From: Megasphaera sp. AM44-1BH
GTDB lineage: Bacteria; Bacillota; Negativicutes; Veillonellales; Megasphaeraceae
Assembly: GCF_003467125.1 (NCBI RefSeq)
Contig: NZ_QSFA01000011.1
Location: 1 to 64,000, forward strand
Length of the DNA: 64,000 nucleotides
Direction of reading: 5' to 3'
Part shown: piece after piece, positions 1 through 6,971 of the stretch
How the letters are laid out: every line of letters begins with the position of its first letter
Numbering within the stretch: the first letter of the stretch is position 1
Program-made: the position numbers and the translations under genes
The notes under the pieces: model-generated
What the model was told of the DNA's origin: nothing
Databases searched by the model: none
The model's input: the letters and a program-made list of their open reading frames with translations, nothing else

Positions 1-214
1 TTTTATGGCGGAGACTTTTTTGCGTTGAAATATACTATTAAGTTATATTTATAAGTTTATACTTATTTTATAAAATTTCGGTTATATTTTGCATGGCAGG
101 TAGAAACTTAAAAATGTAAAGGGAAATAAAAAATAGGTGATAAAGAAGATGAATACGGCGATTTACGGTAAATTTACACTTAAAAAACAGGATTGTCAGG
201 CGGGGAAATACCCC

Positions 215-243
215 TTGATTTTAAAAAATGAAAGCAGTATTAT
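215..243 (+). promoter_or_regulatory. Putative sigma-70 promoter for the micropeptide pair
   Basis: TTGATT at 215-220 and TATTAT at 238-243 are separated by exactly 17 bases. This places a transcript start near 250, about 90 bases before the first peptide gene. Positions 1-214 are AT-rich and hold no gene or other structure that I can support. Confidence 0.45.
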
Positions 244-299
244 AATGGCAGATAGGGAACAAAACACCTTATCGAAATACGTTATTATTTATATTTTAT

Positions 300-320
300 G
301 ATAATTTATTCAAAATTATC
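300..320 (+). promoter_or_regulatory. Hairpin abutting the ribosome-binding site of the first micropeptide
   Basis: GATAATTT (300-307) and AAATTATC (313-320) form a perfect 8-bp inverted repeat with a 5-base loop. The Shine-Dalgarno CAGGAGG begins at 321, directly after it. Such placement could modulate ribosome access. The second peptide gene has no equivalent hairpin that I can see. Confidence 0.4.
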
Positions 321-336
321 CAGGAGGATGAGTACT

Positions 337-411
337 ATGAGCGCAAATGTAAAATTACTGATTGCCGTTGGCGCACTGATGTCGTTCAGCTTCATTGCTA
401 ATCTTCTTTAA
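337..411 (+). CDS. 24-residue hydrophobic micropeptide, copy 1
   Basis: A small reading frame starts with ATG at 337, nine bases after an AGGAGG Shine-Dalgarno (322-327). The product begins MSANVKLLIAVGAL and ends FSFIANLL, so one short lysine-bearing head is followed by a single hydrophobic helix. It is a tandem paralogue of the peptide at 458-532: 19 of 24 residues are identical, and the middle of the gene is nearly identical at DNA level. It shares the promoter at 215-243 and the terminator at 549-581. I recognise no family. Size and composition resemble type I toxin-antitoxin peptides or leaderless membrane-active peptides, but that is inference. I see no obvious antisense RNA promoter. 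Confidence 0.7.
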   Translation: MSANVKLLIAVGALMSFSFIANLL

Positions 412-457
412 TATATAGTATTACATTATTACATTACTCCACAGGAGGGTGAATCAC

Positions 458-532
458 ATGAACACAAACGTAAAACTTCTGATTGCTGTAGCTGCATTGA
501 TGTCGTTCAGCTTCATTGCAAATCTTATCTGA
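458..532 (+). CDS. 24-residue hydrophobic micropeptide, copy 2
   Basis: ATG at 458 follows an AGGAGGG Shine-Dalgarno (443-449) at good spacing, and the frame closes at TGA 530-532. The product begins MNTNVKLLIAVAAL and ends FSFIANLI. It differs from copy 1 at only five positions (residues 2, 3, 12 and 24 plus one near-neighbour change), and the differences keep hydrophobicity, which argues that both are translated and selected. A strong terminator follows 16 bases after the stop, so the two peptides make one short bicistronic transcript. Membrane association is likely from composition. The function is unknown. Confidence 0.7.
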   Translation: MNTNVKLLIAVAALMSFSFIANLI

Positions 533-548
533 TTGCATAAAGTAAAAG

Positions 549-581
549 AACCGCTGTTGCCTGACGGAACAGCGGTTTTTT
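549..581 (+). terminator. Rho-independent terminator of the micropeptide operon
   Basis: AACCGCTGTT (549-558) pairs perfectly with AACAGCGGTT (568-577) around a 9-base loop, and TTTT follows directly. Confidence 0.85.
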
Positions 582-672
582 GGTGTCTGAAATGGGTGAG
601 TATCGGACAATTGAGCTTCTGCTCTTAATTTGTACTACATTGTATGGTTAGAACTTTTTGTGCACAAATTAG

Positions 673-740
673 AGGTTAACTGCCATACCTTATATCAAAT
701 CGAGCCAGGCGGGAAAGAAAATTATATGAAAATGGCACGT
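673..740 (-). pseudogene. Remnant of the secreted-protein gene seen at 4599-4979
   Basis: Read on the minus strand, this stretch encodes a decayed FPPGS...VW tail with in-frame stops. It aligns with the last 17 or so residues (FPPGSVGYMVWRSTY) of the prophage protein at 4599-4979. The DNA match runs from about 673 to 720 and fades to the right. It is too short to be functional. Confidence 0.6.
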
Positions 741-850
741 TCAAGACTTACAGTGACGAAATAGCCCAGTGCCGCAGATGGCCAGGATATTAAAAATTAA
801 GCCTCGGACGGTACAGGAAACCCTAATTTTATTATACCGGTAAAGGAAAA

Positions 851-874
851 ATGTCAGGAATTGCAACGAAAACG
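851..874 (+). pseudogene. Remnant start of the MSGIATK HTH gene
   Basis: Twenty-two of 24 bases match the first codons of the prophage gene at 8079-8573 (MSGIATK). The frame is lost directly afterwards. The match is short and persuasive mainly because it falls in collinear order between two longer prophage-derived fragments. Confidence 0.4.
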
Positions 875-879
875 GACCG

Positions 880-1035
880 CTCCTCTTGTTCGAAGTGATG
901 ACCGTAGCTGCAGTTCAGGGCGTGTATTCCCTACGTCGTATCAGCGAACCATTCCGTATCAATATTGAATATATGTAGTTGCTGAAAAAGCAGCCGGCCT
1001 CCGACTATATGACAATGTTTGGCCGTTTCTTTTAC
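880..1035 (+). pseudogene. Fragment of an IS1182/IS5-type DDE transposase
   Basis: Translation from 880 gives a stretch containing SLRRISEPFRINIEYM, then a stop, then LLKKQPASDYMTMFGRF. This is the pattern of the N-terminal (InsH/DUF772) domain of IS1182-family transposases, where a WLL..QP.PD....RF motif is typical. An in-frame TAG sits where a Trp codon (TGG) is expected. No inverted terminal repeats or catalytic DDE region remain. Imperfect arms TAATTTGT / ACAAATTA near 628 and 664 might be old element ends, but I cannot support that. Confidence 0.55.
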
Positions 1036-1127
1036 GACTCCTGGTGGAAGAAACGGCCATTTGTTTATCCATCTTGTGTGTCAGTTGCCTTAACTTGAGT
1101 CTGTATATTTTATGGAATGGTATACTG

Positions 1128-1916
1128 AAGTCTGAGATGATGACAGCCGTTCATCGAGGGGAAAGCATAGATGCTATCTCTAAGAGGGTATCCCAGCGGG
1201 TGGATGTCGGAATCAGTAATGCACGACGTCTGGTCCGGACAGAGCTGAATTACGTTGAAAATCAGAGTGCCATGGACGGTATCAAAGAAGCAGGGATGAA
1301 GTATTACCGCTTTTCTGCGACACTGGACCGCCGGACGTCAGCGACCTGCCGGGGACACGATGGCCATGTTTATCCCATTGGCGAATATCAGCCAGGCAGT
1401 ACGGCCCCACCACTTCACCCGAACTGCCGTTCCACAATCGCCGGCAGCCTGTACGGGCCGGATAAAAAGAAGACCGGGACACGCATTGCCAGGAATGATA
1501 AGGGCAAGACATACTATGTTCCGGCTGACATGACATACCAGCAATGGTATGATAAATATATACAGCCAAGTATGATTCCGTCGGGTAAAGGTAATTGGAA
1601 AACCGACGATGATGATAAAATCATCGTTACGCAAAGGATTCCAGCCTTATCGCATTATCGTCCTTCGCTGAAAGGTACACCAAATAGTGTCGTAGAATAT
1701 ACTACAATGCGAGGAACGCAAAGGAATTATGCGTTGTATGATGAAAATGGGTTTATAGCAGTCCAGATAGATTATGGCAATCATGGCAACAGTAAACAGC
1801 ACCCATATGGTGCTAACGGTGAACATAAGCATCTATGGACGTGGTAAGACGGAAAGCCAAAGAGAAGTAAGACTCAGGACTTAAGCGCAAAAGAGCAACA
1901 TGTGTTCAGGGGGTGA
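1128..1916 (+). pseudogene. Orphan MuF C-terminal module with alternative toxin tip, broken by a stop codon
   Basis: From 1128 to 1498 the DNA is identical (371 bases by eye) to 24692-25062 of the prophage MuF gene. It encodes the C-terminal half of the MuF domain with its CRGHDGH and HPNCR motifs. After the GKTYYVPADMTY linker the sequence diverges into a different tip. That tip keeps the pattern YDENG..A.QI..GNH......H..G..GEH....W found in the prophage tip. A TAA at 1845 ends the frame after WTW. Continuing in the same frame, DGKPKRS...LSAKEQHVF resembles the last 30 residues of the prophage tip and closes at TGA 1914-1916, five bases before the immunity gene. The N-terminal portal-binding half is absent, so this is a silent cassette. 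Confidence 0.7.
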
Positions 1917-1920
1917 TTTT

Positions 1921-2136
1921 ATGCCAGTAAAACAGTTTATGGATACTATAGATGTGGCTGATCTTGAGTTTGAATATAAGGGGAAGTGGTATTACATTTG
2001 TCCTGTGGATAATGGCTACAGCTGTGGTGAGGCTGGCAAAGATGACACCATTTTTAAAACAAAAGAAGATATTCTCGATAGATTTCTTATAGGTGGTATC
2101 TCATTCAGAGAAGTACTCCCTGATATTAATTGGTAA
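1921..2136 (+). CDS. Immunity-like protein paired with the orphan MuF tip
   Basis: A 71-residue acidic protein starts at ATG 1921, preceded by AGGGGGTG. An in-frame ATG at 1900 lies upstream of that ribosome site and is unlikely to be the start. It is a diverged homologue of the gene at 25494-25745 in the prophage: both have F.YKG..Y near the start and end with a G.S..E.LP..NW motif. Its position directly after a toxin-like tip and before a terminator is the standard polymorphic-toxin layout. I therefore infer that it neutralises the tip encoded at 1499-1916. Unlike its partner, its frame is intact. Confidence 0.55.
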   Translation: MPVKQFMDTIDVADLEFEYKGKWYYICPVDNGYSCGEAGKDDTIFKTKEDILDRFLIGGISFREVLPDINW

Positions 2137-2152
2137 ACGCATAAAATATCTT

Positions 2153-2183
2153 AAAGCACCAAGTGAAAGCGAGGTGCTTTTTT
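2153..2183 (+). terminator. Terminator closing the orphan toxin/immunity cassette
   Basis: AAAGCACC (2153-2160) pairs with GGTGCTTT (2173-2180) and a T-run follows. The prophage copy has an analogous terminator at the same place (25762-25787) with a different left arm. Homology between the two loci resumes exactly at the T-run. Confidence 0.75.
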
Positions 2184-2207
2184 CATGCCCAAATGGAGGT
2201 GGCAGGT

Positions 2208-2579
2208 ATGCAGTGTGTAACGGCAGATGAAGCGGTAACGCGCATTATTGCCAATGTGCAAAGTATCCGTGGTGAGCCGGCAGAGGATGCGGTTCTTATG
2301 ATGTATGCAGATAAATTTGTCGGTTTTGTCTTGGATTATTGCAACCGAGAAGATTTCCCTAAAACGCTGATCTATACAGCGACGGATTACATATCACAAT
2401 GGCTGGAAGATAAAGCGAATGGCGGGCGTCAGGGTGCATTGAAGAGCCTGGAGCAGAATGATACAAAATTCCAATTTGCTGTATCAGATATGACGCAATC
2501 GGGAAGCCAGACCGATGCGGATCTGCAATCTTTTACAGCCTGTCTTGCACTCTATCGATATCCGTTAAAACGTGTATAA
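2208..2579 (+). CDS. Duplicate head-tail connector protein (relic copy)
   Basis: This is a 123-residue frame starting at ATG 2208 behind GGAGGTGG. It is about 96% identical at DNA level (roughly 14 differences in 377 bases by my count) to the prophage connector gene at 25812-26183. The last ten residues diverge after SFTACLA. It belongs to the gp6-like DNA-packaging/connector family that forms a ring under the portal. No other head gene accompanies it, so it probably has no role here, although the frame is still open. Confidence 0.6.
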   Translation: MQCVTADEAVTRIIANVQSIRGEPAEDAVLMMYADKFVGFVLDYCNREDFPKTLIYTATDYISQWLEDKANGGRQGALKSLEQNDTKFQFAVSDMTQSGSQTDADLQSFTACLALYRYPLKRV

Positions 2580-2607
2580 TGTAATCATAAGGAGGTGCAG
2601 TAGGATT

Positions 2608-2829
2608 ATGGATGGAACATTTAGTGAGAAAGCTTTATTTGAAGTAATGACCGCGGCAGAAGCCGCAGAAAAATGGGGACTGAATCCGAGATCCATACAG
2701 CAAGCCTGTACTGGGTATAAGGGTGGGAAACCTAGATTTTTGGACACAGAGGCACGGAAGGCTGGAAGAATATGGCTCGTTACAAAAACAGGCATGGAAC
2801 GACTATATGGACCTGAGCCAATTAAGTAG
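2608..2829 (+). CDS. Small helix-turn-helix protein
   Basis: This 73-residue protein starts at ATG 2608 after AAGGAGGTG. Residues 12-30 (MTAAEAAEKWGLNPRSIQ...) form a plausible helix-turn-helix resembling small regulatory proteins common in Firmicutes mobile elements. A basic segment follows (KGGKPRFLDTEARKAGRIW). It sits between the relic connector gene and the terminator at 2883. It may be a remnant regulator of the older element or a host gene. No close functional assignment is possible. Confidence 0.5.
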   Translation: MDGTFSEKALFEVMTAAEAAEKWGLNPRSIQQACTGYKGGKPRFLDTEARKAGRIWLVTKTGMERLYGPEPIK

Positions 2830-2882
2830 CGAGATTAAGCGACGCTAGATATTGACATTTAGGTGAGCTCATAGAGGAATAA

Positions 2883-2920
2883 AAAAAGAACGCTCCCGAT
2901 TTTTCGAGAACGTTCTTTTT
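2883..2920. terminator. Bidirectional terminator left of attL
   Basis: AAAAAGAACG (2883-2892) pairs perfectly with CGTTCTTTTT (2911-2920), with a short inner CTC/GAG pair. T-runs are present on both strands. Rightward it serves the HTH gene at 2608. Before prophage insertion it would have lain about 80 bases downstream of tRNA-Arg on the opposite strand and could have terminated it. Confidence 0.75.
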
Positions 2921-3002
2921 GCATGCAACCTTATACAACCAGCTTACAGGAAAAGTGACCTGGAAAGAAATATAAAGCATAAGAGTTTGCATTAGTCTCT
3001 TT

Positions 3003-3050
3003 TGGTGCGCCTAGAAGGATTCGAACCTTCGCACCCGGTTCCGGAGACCG
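3003..3050. repeat. attL: 48-bp direct repeat of the tRNA-Arg 3' end
   Basis: This stretch is identical to 43320-43367. It covers the CCA end, acceptor 3' strand, T-arm and right half of the anticodon arm of tRNA-Arg. The sequences diverge at 3051 and 43368, and on the other side at 3002 and 43319. Confidence 0.92.
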
Positions 3051-3076
3051 TAAAAGACAAGGATACGCCAGTTATA

Positions 3077-3187
3077 TCTATCTTGATAGAACGGCATAAA
3101 TACGGCATTTCCCTACATTTTAGCAGGAGCGTGTTTTACACTGGTTTATCTATTTAAGCGGCAGAATAAGCGGCAAAATAAGCGGCA
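3077..3187. promoter_or_regulatory. Left attachment arm: palindrome, paired repeats and three AAGCGGCA sites
   Basis: TCTATC-TT-GATAGA lies at 3077-3090. ACGGCAT occurs twice at 11-base spacing (3091 and 3102). AAGCGGCA occurs three times at exactly 12-base spacing (3156, 3168, 3180), ending at the integrase stop codon. The same octamer recurs three times inside the right end (43250, 43263, 43282). This pattern fits arm-type integrase sites plus excisionase or IHF-like sites. Confidence 0.55.
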
Positions 3188-3189
3188 GA

Positions 3190-4347
3190 TTATTGACGGC
3201 TTTTTATGGCGTCTTCGACCAGCGAGTTGAGGTACATCGTTGGAGTGGCGATGCGTGATTGCAGGACTTCTGCATAATATTTAGCGGTGGTGTCGATATT
3301 GGAGTGGCGGGCGAACTGGCTGGCTTCTTTCAGGTTGACTTTCTGCATGGCGTAAGTGACGGCCATTTTCCGGAAGCCCTGGGTATTGACCTTAGGCAGG
3401 TCATGTTTCTTCAAAAAGTCATGGAGCCAGTGCGTGAATGTGGACGGCAGAATAGGGGATCCATCTACATTCGTAAAGAATTTCGTACAATGAGGCATAT
3501 TGAAGTATTGTTCTTTTTGTACTCGTTCTGCGTTGTACCGCTTCAATATATCTAATGTCATAGGGGCTATATACATTGTTTGTGCGCTGGAGGCCGTTTT
3601 TGTTTCCTGACGATAGATTACCTTGCCATCTACGAAAACGCCTGTTACAGCGACGCGCAGCGTCCCTCTTGCAAAATCCACGTTTGCTTCATCCAGTCCG
3701 CATATCTCTGACCGGCGCAGCCCGTCCGTAAAAGCCAGCATAAAGAACGCCTGATATTTTAGAGGAGCTTCAGTAAGCAGCAGATACAGAAACTGGGACA
3801 AATCCTGCTCCTGCATGATGGGCTGAGGCTTTGTCCGCTGCTTTGGCGGATCTACACGGGAACAGGGATTTTCATCTATCAGTTCCCAGCGGACCGCTTT
3901 ATTCATGATGGCAGAGAGAAGTTTGAAATGCATCGCAATCGTCCGGCTGGACAACGGGCCTCGTTTATCAGCCCTGGCATTCGGTCCCTGGAGGGCCTTG
4001 ATGAATAGATGGATATGTTTAGGCTTTAGTTTGTTGACGTGGATATGGCCAAGTAATTTATTGATTCTGGCAATAAGCTGCAGGTTCCGCTCTTGTGTCG
4101 TCGGCGACTGCTGGCAGCCGTAATTATCCCACCAGTATTTGATGATATCGGCAACTGTCCTGTCTGTTCGTGTCCGAACTCCTGATTTCAAAAGCTTTCG
4201 TTCAAAGACCACGGCTTCCCGCATGGCGGCTGTTTTGTTTAATTCGCCAGGCAATGTTTTGGTTCGTTTCCGTTGACGACCTAATTCATCGTACCCTAAA
4301 TATGCTGTAGCTTCCCAGTTTTCTCCATGTTTTCTAATAGTAGCCAT
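3190..4347 (-). CDS. int: Tyrosine-family site-specific integrase
   Basis: A 385-residue integrase integrates and excises the prophage at tRNA-Arg. It has an N-terminal arm-binding segment (about 1-60, beginning MATIRKHGENWEA), a SAM-like core-binding domain (about 62-165) and a catalytic domain. Visible catalytic residues are Arg211 (GLRRSEI), Lys250 (ETKTASS), Arg326 (GFRKMA), His348 (ARHSN) and Tyr358 (KYYAEV). The usual His of the HxxR box is Gln323 here, an uncommon but tolerated substitution. The gene is transcribed toward attL and ends next to the AAGCGGCA arm sites. The start ATG at 4347 is preceded by AAAGGGG. Confidence 0.95.
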   Translation of the reverse strand: MATIRKHGENWEATAYLGYDELGRQRKRTKTLPGELNKTAAMREAVVFERKLLKSGVRTRTDRTVADIIKYWWDNYGCQQSPTTQERNLQLIARINKLLGHIHVNKLKPKHIHLFIKALQGPNARADKRGPLSSRTIAMHFKLLSAIMNKAVRWELIDENPCSRVDPPKQRTKPQPIMQEQDLSQFLYLLLTEAPLKYQAFFMLAFTDGLRRSEICGLDEANVDFARGTLRVAVTGVFVDGKVIYRQETKTASSAQTMYIAPMTLDILKRYNAERVQKEQYFNMPHCTKFFTNVDGSPILPSTFTHWLHDFLKKHDLPKVNTQGFRKMAVTYAMQKVNLKEASQFARHSNIDTTAKYYAEVLQSRIATPTMYLNSLVEDAIKSRQ

Positions 4348-4494
4348 AATTGTGTCCCCTTTCTAGTGCTATTAACTGTATTCATCTTTATATTTGATAG
4401 CGATATAGTAGGAACCGTGCTTTTTTGTAATCACAACACCCCTTCATTCGTGCACAATTCAGAACGATTGTTCGGCTATGATTGTGAAAATTTA

Positions 4495-4522
4495 CCCCCG
4501 TCCCAAGTGGATGGGGGATTTT
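4495..4522. terminator. GC-rich hairpin between integrase and secreted-protein gene
   Basis: CCCCCGTCC (4495-4503) pairs with GGATGGGGG (4509-4517) around CAAGT, with one G-T wobble. ATTTTTG follows on the plus strand and a weaker T-rich run on the minus strand. It lies about 80 bases past the stop of the leftward gene at 4599 and may end its transcript before the integrase. The rest of 4348-4598 holds no gene that I can support. Confidence 0.55.
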
Positions 4523-4598
4523 TGTTTATTTATAGAATGCATATCCCTAATTTTTATAGGTGCTTGTATACAGACTAGCTTACCAGAACATCTACAAG

Positions 4599-4979
4599 TT
4601 AATAGGTTGACCTCCATACCATATATCCAACTGAGCCAGGAGGGAAGGGGTATATATCTACATCGGTTTTGACATCTTGAGTATGGCCGTCAGCGAATAA
4701 CACCTGCACATATGTGAAGCACCCAGAAGCATCTGGCTTTACATACATTTTAAATAAATATGCAACGGCATTAATTGAATTTGGTTGAGGTACATCCGTA
4801 ACTTTTACCCATAATTCTGTATGATCAGGATATTTTTGCACTGATCCATTATCTACGTAAACATTAGCCCCATTGTTATTCCCTATCCAATACCAACTGG
4901 AAGCAAAAGATGGCATTGTTAATGACAAAAATAAACATAACAAAATGGCTATTTTCTTAGTAGCAGACGCTTTCCCCAT
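4599..4979 (-). CDS. Predicted secreted protein, lysogeny-region moron
   Basis: The 126-residue product has an N-terminal signal peptide (basic KK, hydrophobic IAILLCLFLSLTMP, then SFASS), with cleavage likely after ASS or FAS. The mature part begins WYWIGNNNGANVYVDNGS and is rich in aromatic and beta-forming residues, a pattern seen in small secreted proteins of Negativicutes. ATG 4979 is chosen because AAGGTGAT precedes it; the frame is open further upstream. It lies among lysogenic genes with its own 3' hairpin, so it may be expressed from the prophage and alter the host envelope. A decayed copy of its end sits at 673-740. Function unknown. Confidence 0.6.
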   Translation of the reverse strand: MGKASATKKIAILLCLFLSLTMPSFASSWYWIGNNNGANVYVDNGSVQKYPDHTELWVKVTDVPQPNSINAVAYLFKMYVKPDASGCFTYVQVLFADGHTQDVKTDVDIYPFPPGSVGYMVWRSTY

Positions 4980-5054
4980 GAAAATCATCACCTTTCTAAA
5001 ACTTTCTTTGCACCTCAAAATGATGTATTTTTGAGGCAAAACATGAAATAGCTA

Positions 5055-5096
5055 TCAAAAACGACTACTTTTTGTAATTTCATTGTCGTTTTTTGA
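5055..5096. terminator. Inverted repeat, likely terminator of the AlbA_2 gene
   Basis: TCAAAAACGAC (5055-5065) is mirrored by GTCGTTTTTTGA (5085-5096) around a 19-base loop, giving T-runs on both strands. It follows the leftward gene ending at 5253 by about 150 bases. A regulatory operator for the secreted-protein gene is an alternative. A homopolymer T run at 5143-5152 is also present, and nothing else is recognisable in 4980-5252. Confidence 0.45.
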
Positions 5097-5252
5097 TGGT
5101 TAAAACTTCCTTTAGCACCGTGCTCCAGAACGGTACCGGATTTTTTTTTTTTAATATTTTGAGATATCTTGCGCTTTTCAAAAGATAGTTACAATTTACG
5201 ACAAATTAAGCGCAACTATCTAACGCAAAAACGCACTTTTGCAATGGTTACA

Positions 5253-6767
5253 TTATTGATAATCTTGAATGATTAAGTCTCGAATGCGATTGGCAGCATC
5301 AACACGTTCAATTACACTGGGCGACCAACTATATCTAGTTGCACGACCTTTTCCCAAAGAAAAAATGATATGATTGTCGATAAGCGTGTTCAATGCTTTG
5401 CGAACCTTATAAGCTGATAAGCCTGTGTCTGATATAATTTGCGATTTACTAACATTCTTTTTTTCATTGATGTAAGCTAATACTTTTCTTGTATCATCAT
5501 CTAATTCTGGATGTGCTCCACGTGGAGTAGCAACCCATAATTTCAGCGTAGTTGAATCAGTGGTGACTTCAAGTTCAGGCATTTGATATTTGTTGGCAAT
5601 TGCAAATGTAAGAATTGTTTTTCCGCCTGTGCCCGCACGGTCAGATATACCCATTCGTCTGAAAAAGGTAATCAGTGTGTTATTACGCGGCAGAGATTTT
5701 CCACCTGCAAAAAATTGGGTAACAGAAACACGCATCATTCCGGGATTGTGAAAAGTATAAAAATAATTATCAACAACAACTTTTATATCAGAAGTATTAT
5801 CAAAATAATCAGCGTGGATAAGCATGTTTGCAAGAGCTTCACGTAAGGCGGTCTTTAGCTCCACGGGAGACTTACGGATGCTATTTTCATCAAGTTCAAA
5901 AGAGTCTTCGATGGTTGCATTTAATTTTTCACGAACAATTTGGAAAAATCCAAATACATTCAAGTCTTTGTAGTTAAGGTCTCCAGTAGAAACACGATCA
6001 ATCCACCTGTCAGTGGCAGAAATGCCACGACGGTTTATATATTCCAGGTGAAATTGTGGCAATTTGCTACGGATTGCATCATATGTTCCTAGAAATAAAA
6101 GGCCAGCGATTGTAAGTTTAGGTCTTCTTTTATCTTTTCGATCTAATTGGAATACACCCATTTCTATCAGAAATTCCAGATTATCCATTTCCAGATAATG
6201 CATCGATGGATTTCTAGCATTAATTATATTTTTGAATGCTAAAACACTTTCAAGATTCAAATCTTCAAGAGTATATTCATCTAATAATTCACTATCTAGG
6301 TCATCAGAAGCATTTCGTATAAAACGTCGAAGCTCATCATCAGAAACAATATAATCTCCTTCGTTTTTTCGTATATAGGTATAAGCGTAATTGTTGTTAA
6401 GATAAACTGGCTTTTTCGATTGCTCTTGTTCTGGAATAAAAATCGAGATTATACATTTACCGTCGATAGTATGCTTTATCACATTTTTATTTTCTAATAG
6501 ATTGTGGCTTATTTTTGATTTATTATTGGCAGTGTTAAAAAGATCTCGAATGATCTGGTCCGGATTATTTACTCCAGTGATAGAGATATGCGGCTTTTCT
6601 TTGACTCCTAAGATAATAAAACCACCATGCGTATTTGCAAAAGCAGAGTATGTTTCCCAAATGTCTTTCGGTAATTTATTTAATGATTCTTTAAATTCAA
6701 GCTCATTAGATTCTGCTTGTTCACACAAATTATTAATAATTTGCGTGAGATCTTGTTTTATAGACAA
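5253..6767 (-). CDS. AlbA_2 (Schlafen-type) DNA-binding / GHKL-type ATPase protein
   Basis: The product has 504 residues. Residues about 20-130 carry the AlbA_2 (AAA_4-type) fold signature: ELEFKESL, then AFANTHGGFIILGV. Residues about 310-430 carry REALANMLIHADY, HNPG and GISDRAGTGGK, the ATPase-like C-terminal domain often mis-annotated as RecG-like. A winged helix follows near the end (ISDTGLSAYKVRKALNTL). TTG 6767 is chosen as start because GGAGGGG precedes it. The gene is much more AT-rich than its neighbours, a sign of separate acquisition. Such proteins act as transcription regulators or in phage defence. Its place between integrase and repressor suggests expression in the lysogen. Confidence 0.75.
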   Translation of the reverse strand: MSIKQDLTQIINNLCEQAESNELEFKESLNKLPKDIWETYSAFANTHGGFIILGVKEKPHISITGVNNPDQIIRDLFNTANNKSKISHNLLENKNVIKHTIDGKCIISIFIPEQEQSKKPVYLNNNYAYTYIRKNEGDYIVSDDELRRFIRNASDDLDSELLDEYTLEDLNLESVLAFKNIINARNPSMHYLEMDNLEFLIEMGVFQLDRKDKRRPKLTIAGLLFLGTYDAIRSKLPQFHLEYINRRGISATDRWIDRVSTGDLNYKDLNVFGFFQIVREKLNATIEDSFELDENSIRKSPVELKTALREALANMLIHADYFDNTSDIKVVVDNYFYTFHNPGMMRVSVTQFFAGGKSLPRNNTLITFFRRMGISDRAGTGGKTILTFAIANKYQMPELEVTTDSTTLKLWVATPRGAHPELDDDTRKVLAYINEKKNVSKSQIISDTGLSAYKVRKALNTLIDNHIIFSLGKGRATRYSWSPSVIERVDAANRIRDLIIQDYQ

Positions 6768-6860
6768 ATTAACCCCTCCTGGAAAGTGTGTGAATTTTTG
6801 CGCAATAATTATGTAGCGCCATATGAAAGATATGTTGCGTAGGAATGGCAATCAGTATTT

Positions 6861-6904
6861 TGCGTGCGAAAATCGTGCGAGAATCGTGCGAAAATCGTGC
6901 GAAA
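6861..6904. repeat. Four 11-bp tandem repeats (ATCGTGCGAAA type), first cluster
   Basis: Units begin at 6861, 6872, 6883 and 6894. The two last are identical (ATCGTGCGAAA), and the others differ at one or two positions. The 11-bp period places every unit on nearly the same face of the helix. They lie upstream of the AlbA_2 gene, whose start is at 6767. Confidence 0.75.
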
Positions 6905-6971
6905 ATCAGGTGAAGGAGTGAGGGTACGATAGCTAGGAACCCTTGCAATGCAATGGATGGGAGCGATTTTC

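Larger units (their letters stand above)
673..2829. mobile_element. Collapsed relic of a sibling prophage
   Basis: Fragments matching intact-prophage genes occur here in the same order and orientation: the 3' end of the secreted-protein gene (match at 4599-4660), the start of the HTH gene at 8079, the MuF tail (24692 on), an immunity gene, a terminator and the connector gene (25812 on). An IS-type transposase fragment interrupts the series. The segment lies immediately outside the left attachment repeat. This fits an older element that entered the same tRNA-Arg site and was pushed outward by the present prophage. I found no further copy of the 48-bp attachment repeat to its left. Confidence 0.65.

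Noticed and set aside
1044..1127. Upstream extension of the orphan MuF frame from GTG 1044
   Set aside because: Similarity to the prophage MuF gene begins only at 1128. The upstream codons arise from junction DNA next to a transposase fragment and lack a ribosome site.
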